A stretch of 59,148 nucleotides of DNA from the NCBI GenBank assembly GCA_964603985.1, contig CAZRXG010000028.1, forward strand, positions 1-59,148, in the 5' to 3' direction. How positions within the stretch are numbered: position 1 is the stretch's first letter; every line of letters begins with the position of its first letter. The stretch is from CAZRXG01 sp964603985. GTDB lineage: Bacteria > Chloroflexota > Anaerolineae > Aggregatilineales > UBA3940. Both the position numbers and the translations under genes were made by a program. The notes beneath the pieces are model-generated. The model did no database searches. It had not been told where the DNA came from and saw only the letters and a program-made list of their open reading frames with translations. This document shows, piece after piece, positions 8,730 to 17,072 of the stretch.

Positions 8730-8764
8730 CCCCCCCACCCGGGGATGCTTGATTAGAGAGATCT

Positions 8765-8803
8765 CCCCCTCGTTCCCCCGCTTAGAGGACGAGGGGGTTC
8801 TTT
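8765..8803 (+). terminator. Hairpin with T-rich tail: kinase terminator or leader attenuator
   Basis: Stem CCCCCTCGT / ACGAGGGGG (8765-8773 and 8789-8797), then TTCTTT. It can end transcription of the sensor kinase. Because a promoter-like sequence (8700-8729) lies upstream, it would also be in the 5' leader of the CpXC gene, so it could attenuate that gene. Confidence 0.6.
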
Positions 8804-8821
8804 GAAAGGACGTAACTTATT

Positions 8822-10168
8822 ATGGCAAGGCCAACGCCAACCACGATCTCCTGTCCGGCTTGTGGGCAGCCCTTCAATGCCATCCTGGAGCAGATCCTCG
8901 ATATTGATTTCGACCCGACCGCCAAAGAGCGTCTGTTGAGCGGACGTGTTAACCTGATCACCTGCCCGCACTGCGGCTACCGGGGAGTGGTGGGCACGCC
9001 CCTGATGTACCACGACGCCGGTAAGCAACTGGCCGTCGTCTACGTGCCGATGGAACTGGATCTTTCGCCGGAGCAGCGGGAACGGATCATCGGCGACATG
9101 GCGAATGCGCTCATGCGTGCACTGCCTGAAGACGCTCCCAAGGGCTACCTGCTGCAACCCAAGACGGCGCTCACGGTCCAGGGGTTGGTCGATCAGGTGC
9201 TCGAAGCTGACGGCATCACCCAGGAGATGCTGGAGGCGGAGCGCAGCAAGATCGGGCTGATCGACCGGTTGGCCGAGGCAGGTGAAGAGGAGCGCGAGCA
9301 GCTTCTGGCGGAGAACCAGGATCTGTTCGATCTCGGTTTTCTCGAACTGTTGTCCGCCGCTGCGCAGGCAGCCAGCCAGAGCGAGGAAAGCCGCCGCGCG
9401 CTGCGTCTGTTGAACATACTTGAGCACCTGACGGAAACCACCGAAGCCGGGCAAAAGTTGAAGGCCCAGCAAAAGGCCCTGGTTGAGGCCAGCCAGGAAC
9501 TGGAAGCACTGGGAGAGAATCTCACCCGGGAGGCCTTCGTCGAGCTGCTGTTGGGGGCAGCGGGCAACCCGGCCAAAGTCGATGCCCTCGCGACGCTGGG
9601 GCGGCCACTGCTGGATTACACCACCTTCCAACTGGTGACGCAGTACATCACCGACACGCAGGACGAGGAAGAACGCCACCTCTACGAGGGAGTCCGCGAG
9701 CGCCTGCTGGAGATCAGCGCCATGTTTGAGCAGCAATCGCGGGCCATGGTCAAGCGGGCCTCTGACACACTTCGCATGCTGCTGCAGGCCCCCGACCTGG
9801 GCATGGCGATCCGCTCCAACCTGGACCGAGTTGACGACATCTTCCTCCAGGTCTTGCAGGCCAACCTGGACGAGGCACGCAAGGCCGGGAACGTCGAGGT
9901 GTCCAGCAGGTTGAAGGAGGTTCGCGACGAGGTGCTGCGTCTGCTCCAGATGTCCGCACCGCCTGAGATACGGTTTATCAACGACCTGCTGTCCGTCGAG
10001 TCGGATGAGGAGTCGCTGGAGCTGCTGCGCTCGCGCCAGTCCGAGCTTAACGACGCGGTGCTGCACATTATGGGCGAACTGGCGACGCAGCTTCGCGAGG
10101 GCGGCAACGTTGAGGCTGCCCAGCGCCTCGACCTGCTGTACGGGGAGGCTCAGACGCTGCTTCCGTAG
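8822..10168 (+). CDS. CpXC-domain protein
   Basis: 448-aa protein with an N-terminal CpXC domain (residues about 8-130). Its two CPxCG pairs, SCPACGQPF and TCPHCGYRG, probably form a zinc site. The rest is mostly alpha-helical and acidic, rich in Leu/Glu, without recognised catalytic motifs. CpXC proteins are widespread but uncharacterised. ATG 8822 has an A/G-rich stretch (GAAAGGA) 10 bases upstream. It converges with the minus-strand recombinase-like gene, 32 bases away. Confidence 0.8.
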   Translation: MARPTPTTISCPACGQPFNAILEQILDIDFDPTAKERLLSGRVNLITCPHCGYRGVVGTPLMYHDAGKQLAVVYVPMELDLSPEQRERIIGDMANALMRALPEDAPKGYLLQPKTALTVQGLVDQVLEADGITQEMLEAERSKIGLIDRLAEAGEEEREQLLAENQDLFDLGFLELLSAAAQAASQSEESRRALRLLNILEHLTETTEAGQKLKAQQKALVEASQELEALGENLTREAFVELLLGAAGNPAKVDALATLGRPLLDYTTFQLVTQYITDTQDEEERHLYEGVRERLLEISAMFEQQSRAMVKRASDTLRMLLQAPDLGMAIRSNLDRVDDIFLQVLQANLDEARKAGNVEVSSRLKEVRDEVLRLLQMSAPPEIRFINDLLSVESDEESLELLRSRQSELNDAVLHIMGELATQLREGGNVEAAQRLDLLYGEAQTLLP

Positions 10169-10200
10169 GCCGGTTTGCCTGATGGCCTGACTCACCGAGC

Positions 10201-11163
10201 CTACTTCTTCTCCAGTTTTTCAGCCAGTTTCTGGAGCCTGATGCTCGTCTCGCGCCAGGAGATGCGGCTTAGGCCGAGCTTCTGGCGAAGCGCTTCGGCC
10301 TCCATGCCGTCGAGGTAGTCCTGTAGGGCGCACGTCCAGCGGAGCGTTTCAAAGGACAGCTTTTTGCGCGGCACACCGGCCTGGTTTGCCACGTCACGCA
10401 GCACGTACTCCAGATTGCGGGCCGTACAGTCGAAGATCGTCTGTGCGGGCTTGCGTTGCAGCAGGTACTCGTCCAGTACCGCCAACAACTCCGGCTCGAC
10501 CTCGATCTTACGTTCCTTGTAGCGCATCCGGGGGGTGTCGTAGCGCACCTCCAGCAGCGGCCCGTCGGGGTGCGAGCGGTCGACGTGATCGGGGTGTAGC
10601 CCCATGCACTCGCTCTTTTTGATCCCCGTTTGCAGCAGCAGCGTCACCAGCAGATGCGGGCGAGCGTCAGGCTTTTCGGCGTCGGTGCGAAGCTGCTGCG
10701 TCACCGCCAGCACCCGCTCGACCTCGCTCTCGGTGAGCACCTCCGGCAGCGGGCTGCTGACCGTCTTCTGGATCACCGCGCTGGAAGGATTCTGCGGGAT
10801 GGCCCCGATCTCGTACAGGTAGCCGAAGAAGTTTTTGAGCGCGGTCACCCGGCGGGAGTAGGTCTTGGGGCTGCAGGGCCTGTCCCGCTCGTTGAGCATC
10901 CAGTACAGGAACCTGTTCAGGTCTTGCGTGGCGAAGGAGCCGATGGGCTTGTCCGGCCCGGCCCAGCGGGCGAGCAGGTTGATGTCGCTCTTGAACGCCT
11001 TTACGGTGTGAGGTGAAGCCCCGCCGAAGCGCAACGCGTCGAGGTAGACGAACAGCGCATCTTCAAGCGGCGTATCGGCATCCGGTTCCCCCGGCTCTTC
11101 CGGCCCGGTGTCTGCCTGGACCGGTTCGTGCTCGAAGAGGGGAAGCTGCTGGGAATTGCTCAT
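10201..11163 (-). CDS. Tyrosine-recombinase-fold protein lacking catalytic residues
   Basis: 320-aa protein with the two-domain layout of Xer/phage integrases: SAM-like core-binding domain (about 32-125, with SPHTVKAFKSDINLLARW and SPKTYSRRVTALKNFF) and a C-terminal catalytic-fold domain (140-315). Compared with XerD, the first Arg is Lys182 (TGIKKSE for TGLRISE), the HxxR His is Glu272 (Arg275 kept), the LGH His is Leu298 and the nucleophilic Tyr aligns with Ser307; the hairpin Lys region (KERKIEV) remains. It therefore probably binds DNA without cutting it. It lies 3 bases after the LCP gene on the same strand. Confidence 0.75.
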   Translation of the reverse strand: MSNSQQLPLFEHEPVQADTGPEEPGEPDADTPLEDALFVYLDALRFGGASPHTVKAFKSDINLLARWAGPDKPIGSFATQDLNRFLYWMLNERDRPCSPKTYSRRVTALKNFFGYLYEIGAIPQNPSSAVIQKTVSSPLPEVLTESEVERVLAVTQQLRTDAEKPDARPHLLVTLLLQTGIKKSECMGLHPDHVDRSHPDGPLLEVRYDTPRMRYKERKIEVEPELLAVLDEYLLQRKPAQTIFDCTARNLEYVLRDVANQAGVPRKKLSFETLRWTCALQDYLDGMEAEALRQKLGLSRISWRETSIRLQKLAEKLEKK

Positions 11164-11166
11164 TGC

Positions 11167-12318
11167 TCATTCCAACCAGAAAACGTAGGACAGCAAAGTT
11201 CCGATGCTCTCCCGGTTCGGGATCAGAACCGATGCGCCCTCCGGCGTGTAATAGCCGACCACGTACTGGCTGTCGATCACGCCGGTGCGGATATTCTCCT
11301 CCGGGACATCCTCCGCCAGCAAAGCCAGACTGATCATCTCCTCCAGCGTCATGTCGGTCTTGATGCTGTCGCTCATGGTCGCGTAAAGTGCAGGTGCACG
11401 CTGGATGAGCGTCGGCAGCATGTCCAGGCTCAGAACGCGGTCGCGGATGGCAAGCACCACCGCCTGCTGGCGGCGGGCGCGCTCGTAGTCATTGTCGGCG
11501 TGGCGCGTGCGGGCGTATTTTAGCGCCGTTGCGCCGTCCAGGTGGTGCTGCCCGGCGCTGATGTAGAAGGGGTCATATCCGAAATTGTTGTCGGGATAGG
11601 TCGGGTCGCGGATCTCCTTGGGGACGTAGATGTCAATGCCGCCGATCTCGTCAACCAGGGTGACAAACGCATTGAAGTCGACGACCATGTAGTAGTTCAC
11701 GTGGACGCCCAGATTATACTCAATGGTATCGACGGCAAGCTGACTGCCGCCGTAGACGTAAGCCGTGTTGACGCGGTTCAGGCCGCGCCCCGGCAGATCC
11801 ACGTACAGGTCGCGCGGGACGGACAGCATACTGGCCTGTTTGGTGACCGGGTCGAGCATCAACAGCATGATGGTATCGGAGCGCGTGCGGTATCCCTGTT
11901 CGGAGGGGCGGGTATCCGTCCCCAGCAGCAGCACCGTCACGCGATCAACGCCCTGCCAGACCGGAGCGTTGCCGAGGTCAATCGTCGGCGCGAGCAAATC
12001 CGGGTTGGGGGTCGCTTCCAGAGGGCCGGACACGATCTCGTCGGTGTCGCGGAACGGGTTGAACGCGTCGGCCTGGACGAAAGCACGCAGCACGATGGCG
12101 ATCACCAGGCTGAGCGCCACCGTGCCAAAAACCAGGCCCGCCAGCCCGACCATCGTCGCGACGGGGCCAAGCCGGGGGATGCGCAGCTTACGCAGCGGGC
12201 CGGGCAGCGGAGGCAGGCGGGATAGCAGCCGGTTGACGCGGCGCATGATAGGTGCAAGCGGGTCGCTACGCCGCTTTTTCCGCCGGGTCGTTTGCTGTTC
12301 ACGCTGTGATCGCTGCAT
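11167..12318 (-). CDS. LytR-CpsA-Psr (LCP) family cell-envelope transferase
   Basis: 383-aa membrane-anchored LCP protein. Basic cytoplasmic N-terminus (TRRKKRR), one membrane helix at about 55-80, then the extracellular LCP domain. Visible motifs: LLLGTDTRPSEQGYRTRSDTIM, SMLSVPRDLYVDLPG with the Arg that binds the polyprenyl phosphate, NRVNTAYVYGG, and LKYARTRHADNDYERARRQQ. Family members transfer polysaccharides or wall polymers from lipid carriers to the envelope. It is the first gene of a two-gene operon with the inactive recombinase-like gene. Confidence 0.92.
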   Translation of the reverse strand: MQRSQREQQTTRRKKRRSDPLAPIMRRVNRLLSRLPPLPGPLRKLRIPRLGPVATMVGLAGLVFGTVALSLVIAIVLRAFVQADAFNPFRDTDEIVSGPLEATPNPDLLAPTIDLGNAPVWQGVDRVTVLLLGTDTRPSEQGYRTRSDTIMLLMLDPVTKQASMLSVPRDLYVDLPGRGLNRVNTAYVYGGSQLAVDTIEYNLGVHVNYYMVVDFNAFVTLVDEIGGIDIYVPKEIRDPTYPDNNFGYDPFYISAGQHHLDGATALKYARTRHADNDYERARRQQAVVLAIRDRVLSLDMLPTLIQRAPALYATMSDSIKTDMTLEEMISLALLAEDVPEENIRTGVIDSQYVVGYYTPEGASVLIPNRESIGTLLSYVFWLE

Positions 12319-12376
12319 GGCTTCTCCTAAACCTTCCTCTGGTACGCACCTGCAATCCAGATTCCCTCACCTGTGA

Positions 12377-12406
12377 TTGTACACGCTGCCTCCCTCCCGG
12401 TACAAT
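12377..12406 (+). promoter_or_regulatory. Promoter of lipM-like gene
   Basis: TTGTAC (12377-12382), 18-base spacer, TACAAT (12401-12406). It lies in the 104-base divergent gap between the LCP gene and the lipM-like gene; GGAGGG at 12409-12414 is the ribosome binding site for ATG 12423. Confidence 0.55.
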
Positions 12407-12422
12407 CTGGAGGGAAAGTGCA

Positions 12423-13271
12423 ATGAGCGAACATCATACCACATCCAAAGCTTACCCCCACGCCGTCTGGCGGGTGATTATCCACCGACCGGCTGACGGC
12501 CCAACCAACATGGCTATTGACGAGGCCATCGCCGAGGCGGTCGGTGCGGGGCTTGTTCCCCCTACCCTGCGCTTCTACGCCTGGGAACCGCCCTGCCTCT
12601 CCCTGGGCTACGCCCAACCCATCGCCGATGTGGACGTGGATCGCCTGGCCGCGTGCGGGTGGGACATCGTGCGGCGGATGACGGGCGGCAGGGCGATCCT
12701 GCACACAGACGAGCTGACCTACTCGGTCACCGCGCCGATGAGCGAGCCGCGCGTGGCGGGGGGTGTTATCGAGAGCTACCGACGGCTCAGCCGGGGCCTG
12801 ATCGCGGGGCTGGAGGCACTGGGCGCGTCCGTCCGGGCAGATAGAGCCGCCGAAGACGCACGCGGCTTCAAGGGGCCGGTCTGCTTTGAGATGCCCTCTG
12901 ACTATGAGATCACGGTCGACGGGAAAAAGCTGCTGGGCAGCGCCCAGAAGCGGCGAGGCGAGGTCGTGCTGCAACACGGGGCGCTGCCCCTCTACGGTGA
13001 TCTGACACGCATCTGCGAAGCGTTGGCCTACGACGACGAGGCCGCCCGCGAGGCGGCCCGTCAGCGGGTACTGGGACGCGTGATCACGCTGGAGGAAGCG
13101 CTCGGAGAACGCTGCGAGATGGCGCGCGTGGTCGACGCATTGGTGAAGGGCTTTGCCGGGGCGCTTAACCTCAGCCTGGAAGAGGCGGACCTCACCGACC
13201 GGGAGCAGGCGCTCGCTGCGGAGCTGCGCAGGACAAAGTACGCCACCCTGGAGTGGGCGGGACGCCATTAG
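12423..13271 (+). CDS. lipM: LipM-type octanoyltransferase / lipoate-protein ligase family
   Basis: 282-aa BPL/LplA/LipB-fold enzyme of lipoate metabolism, moving octanoyl or lipoyl groups onto carrier proteins such as GcvH or 2-oxoacid dehydrogenase E2. Motifs: NMAIDEAI near the N-terminus, RRMTGGRAILHTDELTYSV, then VCFEMPSDYEITVDGKKLLG and SAQKRRGEVVLQHGALPL. The Cys in the CFxxPSxYE block is at the place of the catalytic Cys of Bacillus LipM, which favours octanoyltransferase over ATP-dependent ligase. ATG 12423 is preceded by GGAGGG; upstream frame to 12252 overlaps the divergent LCP gene and is not coding. Confidence 0.82.
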   Translation: MSEHHTTSKAYPHAVWRVIIHRPADGPTNMAIDEAIAEAVGAGLVPPTLRFYAWEPPCLSLGYAQPIADVDVDRLAACGWDIVRRMTGGRAILHTDELTYSVTAPMSEPRVAGGVIESYRRLSRGLIAGLEALGASVRADRAAEDARGFKGPVCFEMPSDYEITVDGKKLLGSAQKRRGEVVLQHGALPLYGDLTRICEALAYDDEAAREAARQRVLGRVITLEEALGERCEMARVVDALVKGFAGALNLSLEEADLTDREQALAAELRRTKYATLEWAGRH

Positions 13272-13280
13272 GGTGTATCG

Positions 13281-13985
13281 TCAGGGTTCGGTTACTTCGA
13301 GGTAGTCCTCAACTGACCACCCGGCACGCTCCGGGTCGTCCGCGTTGACGATGTACCACCACACGTAGCCGTCGACCTCGCGCGGCCCGTCCTCGACGAT
13401 GAAAAGCTCACCATCGTATCCCACGAAGAACGTGGCATGTTCCAGGCCCGGCCCCTGCCGGATCGAAAGCCCGTCCCCCTCTGTGCCGACGACGACGACG
13501 ATGCTGCCCACCTGGATCGGAACGGCCTCCCCGGTCGTCGGGGTCAGGGCCGGGATGGACACGTTGGTGGCCTCTTCCCCTGATGATCCTGGCGTGCCTT
13601 CCTCGCCTGCCGCCGGAGTATCCTCGCCCGACGGGCCAAGCGTCGGGGTGGCCGTGATGACGACGAAGATCGGGGTCGGCGTCGGGTCGGTGCTGATGGT
13701 GGCGTCGCCCCGGCTCATCAGAACCACCCCCCACAGCGCGCAGGTGATTCCGGCAACGGCCAGGATCACAATCGCGAACCCCCACCAGGGAACGGACAAC
13801 CCAGGCGGACGGCGTTCGGGAGGAGGTGTCTCGGGCGGCATACCCTCGTGCCGCTGCGTCTCACCGGGTTGATCCGCCGAAGGTTCGGTTGATGTCCAGG
13901 GGATACGGTCCACGGGTGAACGGCGTCCCCTGAGGTTGGGGCGTCGCCGGGTCGATTGATCGTCGGGTGGGTAATAGTCGCTCAT
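13281..13985 (-). CDS. Single-pass membrane protein with bacterial SH3-like domain
   Basis: 234 aa. A hydrophilic, Pro/Arg-rich cytoplasmic N-terminus (1-66) precedes one membrane helix (about 67-90) and a low-complexity Pro/Thr/Gly/Glu linker with TPTPIFVVITATPT. The C-terminal domain (about 160-230) has the bacterial SH3 pattern GLSIRQGPGLEHATFFVGYDG ending in GWSVEDYLEV. Bacterial SH3 domains outside the membrane usually contact the cell wall. It is the last gene of the polX-phosphatase operon, 14 bases after the phosphatase stop. Confidence 0.75.
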   Translation of the reverse strand: MSDYYPPDDQSTRRRPNLRGRRSPVDRIPWTSTEPSADQPGETQRHEGMPPETPPPERRPPGLSVPWWGFAIVILAVAGITCALWGVVLMSRGDATISTDPTPTPIFVVITATPTLGPSGEDTPAAGEEGTPGSSGEEATNVSIPALTPTTGEAVPIQVGSIVVVVGTEGDGLSIRQGPGLEHATFFVGYDGELFIVEDGPREVDGYVWWYIVNADDPERAGWSVEDYLEVTEP

Positions 13986-13999
13986 GATGGCCCACGCAA

Positions 14000-15247
14000 T
14001 TATTCAGCGCGCACAACCAGCAGGGTGAAATCATCGAAGGCTTCGGCGTGCTTGCGATGCTGCTGCACCACATTGTAGATGCTGTTGGCGATGCGGCTGG
14101 CGTCGTACATACGCACGCTGCAGACCAGGTTCATGACCTGGTTGCGCCCGAAAGCCTTGCCCTCCGGATTGCGCATATCGGTCACGCCGTCACTGTAGAT
14201 CACCAGACAGTCGCCGGGGTTGAGCTGAACCTGCTGCTCCTCCAGAGTGGGGGGCGCATCGGCCCACAATCCGAGAAAGCGTCCGCGCCCGCGCAGAAAC
14301 TCCGCCGAGCCGTCGCGGCGCACGATCAGCGGCTCGTCGTGGCCTGCGCGCACGTAGCGGAACACACGCGTCTGCGGGTCGAGGATGCCGTAGAGCGCGG
14401 TCACAAACATGTCGTAGTTAGACGCTTCGAGCAGGCCCTCGTGGACGGCGTGCGCCACGTGCACCGGGTCGTTTAGATAATGCTCCTCCGCCAGGAAAAG
14501 CGTGCGGGTGACGGCCATAAACAGGGCCGCGTGTGCCCCCTTGTCGGATACGTCGGCCAGCAGGATGGTGGCACGCCCGTCGTCGTGCAGGCGAACGTCG
14601 TAGAAGTCGCCACCGACGTGGCGGGCAGGCTCGAACTGGGCGGCGAATTGAAAGCCGGGCACGCTGGGAAGCTGTACGGGCAGCAGGCTGCGCTGCGCTC
14701 TACCTGCGACCTCAAGCTGGGCCTCCAGCGCGGCCATCGCGATGCGGTCTGCCTGGGCCGCTTCCAGCTCCTCATAGGCCTGGGCTAACTCCTCGTGGCG
14801 CGCTTCCAGGTCTTCAATCGCGCGCCGGTCGGTCTCACGCAAAGACACGATCAGCGTTTTGAGGATGCTGCGGGCCATGGCCGGGCTGGCAGCGAAGACC
14901 TCGTCAAACTGCTCTTTGGTGATCTCCAGCACCTCGGTGTCAACGAGGGTTGTCACACTGGCGGCGCGCGGCTCGTCGGAGATCAGGGCCATCTCGCCAA
15001 AGTAGCCACCGGGGCCTAAGAATCCGATGACGAAGTCGTCGTCGCTGCCCTCAACTTTGCACGTGATGACGACACGCCCGTCAATGACGACGTAAAAGAT
15101 GTCCTCTCGCTCACCTTCGGCGCAGAGCGTGACTTCCGGCCCATAGGTCTTTCTCACTGCAAACTGCCGAAGCATGTCCAGAGCGTGTTTATCCAGCCCT
15201 ACAAAGGCCCGTTGGATGATCTCGGTATAGCCTGTTCTGCGTTTCAT
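14000..15247 (-). CDS. Cyclic-nucleotide-binding SpoIIE-type PP2C phosphatase
   Basis: 415-aa signalling phosphatase. N-terminal cyclic-nucleotide-binding domain (about 15-135), with GPGGYFGEMALISDEPRAASV as phosphate-binding cassette; a short coiled linker (about 140-175, ARHEELAQAYEELEAAQADR); then the SpoIIE/PP2C-like Ser/Thr phosphatase domain with GGDFYD, LADVSDKGAHAALFM and VIYSDGVTDMRN holding the metal-binding aspartates. Such enzymes usually dephosphorylate anti-sigma-factor antagonists; no partner is visible here. Start ATG 15247 overlaps the polX stop as ATGA; the longer frame to 15268 lies within polX. Confidence 0.88.
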   Translation of the reverse strand: MKRRTGYTEIIQRAFVGLDKHALDMLRQFAVRKTYGPEVTLCAEGEREDIFYVVIDGRVVITCKVEGSDDDFVIGFLGPGGYFGEMALISDEPRAASVTTLVDTEVLEITKEQFDEVFAASPAMARSILKTLIVSLRETDRRAIEDLEARHEELAQAYEELEAAQADRIAMAALEAQLEVAGRAQRSLLPVQLPSVPGFQFAAQFEPARHVGGDFYDVRLHDDGRATILLADVSDKGAHAALFMAVTRTLFLAEEHYLNDPVHVAHAVHEGLLEASNYDMFVTALYGILDPQTRVFRYVRAGHDEPLIVRRDGSAEFLRGRGRFLGLWADAPPTLEEQQVQLNPGDCLVIYSDGVTDMRNPEGKAFGRNQVMNLVCSVRMYDASRIANSIYNVVQQHRKHAEAFDDFTLLVVRAE

Positions 15248-16983
15248 TTCCGGCGCCCTTCGACCCACCTCATCACTTTGTCAAGCGGGCACGTATTCAC
15301 AACCTGTGCGGCGGACACCCAGCCCCGGCGAGCCGTCGCCACGCCGTACTGCATCAACTCAAAATCCTCCGGGCGGTGCGCGTCGGTGCTGATCGTCAGC
15401 TTGATTCCAAGCTCGGCGGCGCGGCGCGCGTGCACATCGTCCAGGTCAAGGCGGTGTGGGTTGGCATTGATCTCCAGCGCCACGTCGTGCTCGGCGGCGG
15501 CCTCAAAAACGGCGTCCATGTCCAGGTCGGCAGGCTCGCGGTCGGGGATCATTTGCCCGCGAGGGTGGCCGATGATGTCGACGTGCGGGCTGCGGATCGC
15601 GTTGAGCAGGCGCCGTGTCACCTGCTCGCGTGGCTGGCGCAGGCTGGTATGCAGTGAAGCCTGCACGATGTCGAACCGGGCCAGCACGTCGTCTTCGTAA
15701 TCCAGCGTCCCGTCAGCCTTGATCTCAACCTCCACGCCGTGTAAAACCGTGAACGCGCCGTCCAGTTCGGCATTGGCCCGGTCGATCTCCTCCCGCTGCC
15801 GGGGTATGTCGTCCGGTGCCAGACCCGAAACCACGCCCAGCCCGTAGCTGTGATCCGTGACCAGCATGTAGCTGTATCCACGTGCCATCGCAGCTCGCGC
15901 CATGTCGAGGACACCGGCTCTGCCGTCGCTCCAGGTGGTGTGCAGTTGCAGATCGCCCCGCATGTCCTCCAGCGTGATCAGGTCGGGCAGATCCCCGGCC
16001 TGTGCCGCCTCGATCTCGCCCCGGTCTTCGCGCAGCTCAGGCGGAATCCAGGGCAGGCCAAGCACGTCGTAGACCTCCTCCTCGGTCGCACACAGGATCT
16101 CGTCGCCGCCGTCCAGCGGCGTGAACCCATTCTCGTTGAGCGACAATCCCTGCTTGAGCGCCAGCTCCCGCATTTTGACGTTGTGCGCCTGGCTGCCGGT
16201 GAAATAGGCCAGCAGCGTGCCGTAGCGCTCAGGGGGTAGCACGCGCAGGTCAACCTGCTGGCCGTTGTACAGTTCGACCGAGGTCTTGGTCAAACCGTGC
16301 ACCAGCACGCGGGCCACCTCCGGCAGGTCGACGAAAGCCTGCATGATCGGCTCCGGCTGGCTGCTGGCGACCAACAGGTCAATGTCGCCAATCGTCGCCC
16401 GCCAGCGGCGCAGCGACCCGGCCACATCGCCCCGCTGCACGCCGTCAAGCTCCAGCAGGGTGCCCAGGATACGCCTGGCGGTCGGGTATGCGCTGCCGAT
16501 TGAGATGCGATCCGTGCGGCGAGCCAGCGCCTCGATGCCCTCCAGGATGTTGGCCTCGCTCTTGGCCCCCATGCCGGAGAGTTGGCGCAGACGGCCCGCC
16601 TGTGCGGCCTCCTTCAATCCGTCGATGGTGGTGATGCCCAGTTCCTTCCAGAAGCGGGCAGCGCGTTTGGGGCCAAGCCCCGGCACCTGGAGCATCGCCA
16701 CCACGCCGGGTGGGATCTCGTCCGCCAGGCGGTTGAAGAACGCCAGCTCACCGGTGGTCAGCAGCTCCTCGATCTTGGCGGCCAGCGTCTGGCCGATGTA
16801 AGGCAGGTCGGTGAGCGTGCCCTCTTCGTGGATGGCGTTGAGGTCGCGCGGCAGGTCGGCGATGGTCTCCGCTGCGCGCCGGTAGGACAGCACGCGGTGG
16901 ATGTTCTCTCCCTTGATTTCGAGCATGTCGGCGACGGTGGCAAAAATCGATGCCACCTCGCGGTTGGTGACCGGTCTTTGCAT
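15244..16983 (-). CDS. polX: DNA polymerase X with PHP exonuclease domain
   Basis: 579-aa bacterial PolX, a gap-filling repair polymerase with 3'-5' exonuclease. Order: N-terminal 8-kDa-like and helix-hairpin-helix segments (LPYIGQTLAAKIEEL, VPGLGPKRAARFWKELG, SGMGAKSEANILEGI), nucleotidyltransferase palm with GDIDLLVA (catalytic Asp pair) and later VDLRVL (third Asp), then the C-terminal PHP domain with DLQLHTTWSDG, VTDHSYG, EVEIKADG, GHPRGQ and STDAHRPED metal ligands. Both activities look intact. It heads a three-gene operon and shares a divergent promoter region with the ATL gene. Confidence 0.95.
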   Translation of the reverse strand: MQRPVTNREVASIFATVADMLEIKGENIHRVLSYRRAAETIADLPRDLNAIHEEGTLTDLPYIGQTLAAKIEELLTTGELAFFNRLADEIPPGVVAMLQVPGLGPKRAARFWKELGITTIDGLKEAAQAGRLRQLSGMGAKSEANILEGIEALARRTDRISIGSAYPTARRILGTLLELDGVQRGDVAGSLRRWRATIGDIDLLVASSQPEPIMQAFVDLPEVARVLVHGLTKTSVELYNGQQVDLRVLPPERYGTLLAYFTGSQAHNVKMRELALKQGLSLNENGFTPLDGGDEILCATEEEVYDVLGLPWIPPELREDRGEIEAAQAGDLPDLITLEDMRGDLQLHTTWSDGRAGVLDMARAAMARGYSYMLVTDHSYGLGVVSGLAPDDIPRQREEIDRANAELDGAFTVLHGVEVEIKADGTLDYEDDVLARFDIVQASLHTSLRQPREQVTRRLLNAIRSPHVDIIGHPRGQMIPDREPADLDMDAVFEAAAEHDVALEINANPHRLDLDDVHARRAAELGIKLTISTDAHRPEDFELMQYGVATARRGWVSAAQVVNTCPLDKVMRWVEGRRK

Positions 16984-17010
16984 CGCCCATCCTCATACTG
17001 ACGCGCAACC

Positions 17011-17040
17011 AGTATAGCAGGACTCGTCACGGCTTGACAA
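17011..17040 (-). promoter_or_regulatory. polX promoter, -35 overlapping the divergent promoter
   Basis: On the minus strand TTGTCA (complement of 17035-17040), 18-base spacer, TATACT (complement of 17011-17016). Its -35 box overlaps the plus-strand TTGACA by five bases. Transcription would begin near 17004, about 20 bases before the polX ATG. Confidence 0.6.
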
Positions 17041-17062
17041 CGCCGACCGCAGCCTGTAGATT
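17034..17062 (+). promoter_or_regulatory. ATL gene promoter, -35 overlapping polX promoter
   Basis: Consensus TTGACA (17034-17039), 17-base spacer, TAGATT (17057-17062). The expected start near 17069 is only a few bases before ATG 17073, giving an almost leaderless transcript. The two divergent promoters cannot easily be occupied at the same time. Confidence 0.6.
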
Positions 17063-17072
17063 GAGCGGTGAG

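Noticed and set aside
8753..10195. 480-codon open frame on the minus strand opposite the CpXC gene
   Set aside because: It mirrors the CpXC coding gene, has low-complexity Gln/Leu/Arg composition and no family motif; it is a codon-bias shadow.
10201..11163. Integrative element marked by the recombinase-like gene
   Set aside because: The protein lacks catalytic residues, no attachment-site repeat or tRNA is adjacent, and the neighbours are housekeeping genes.
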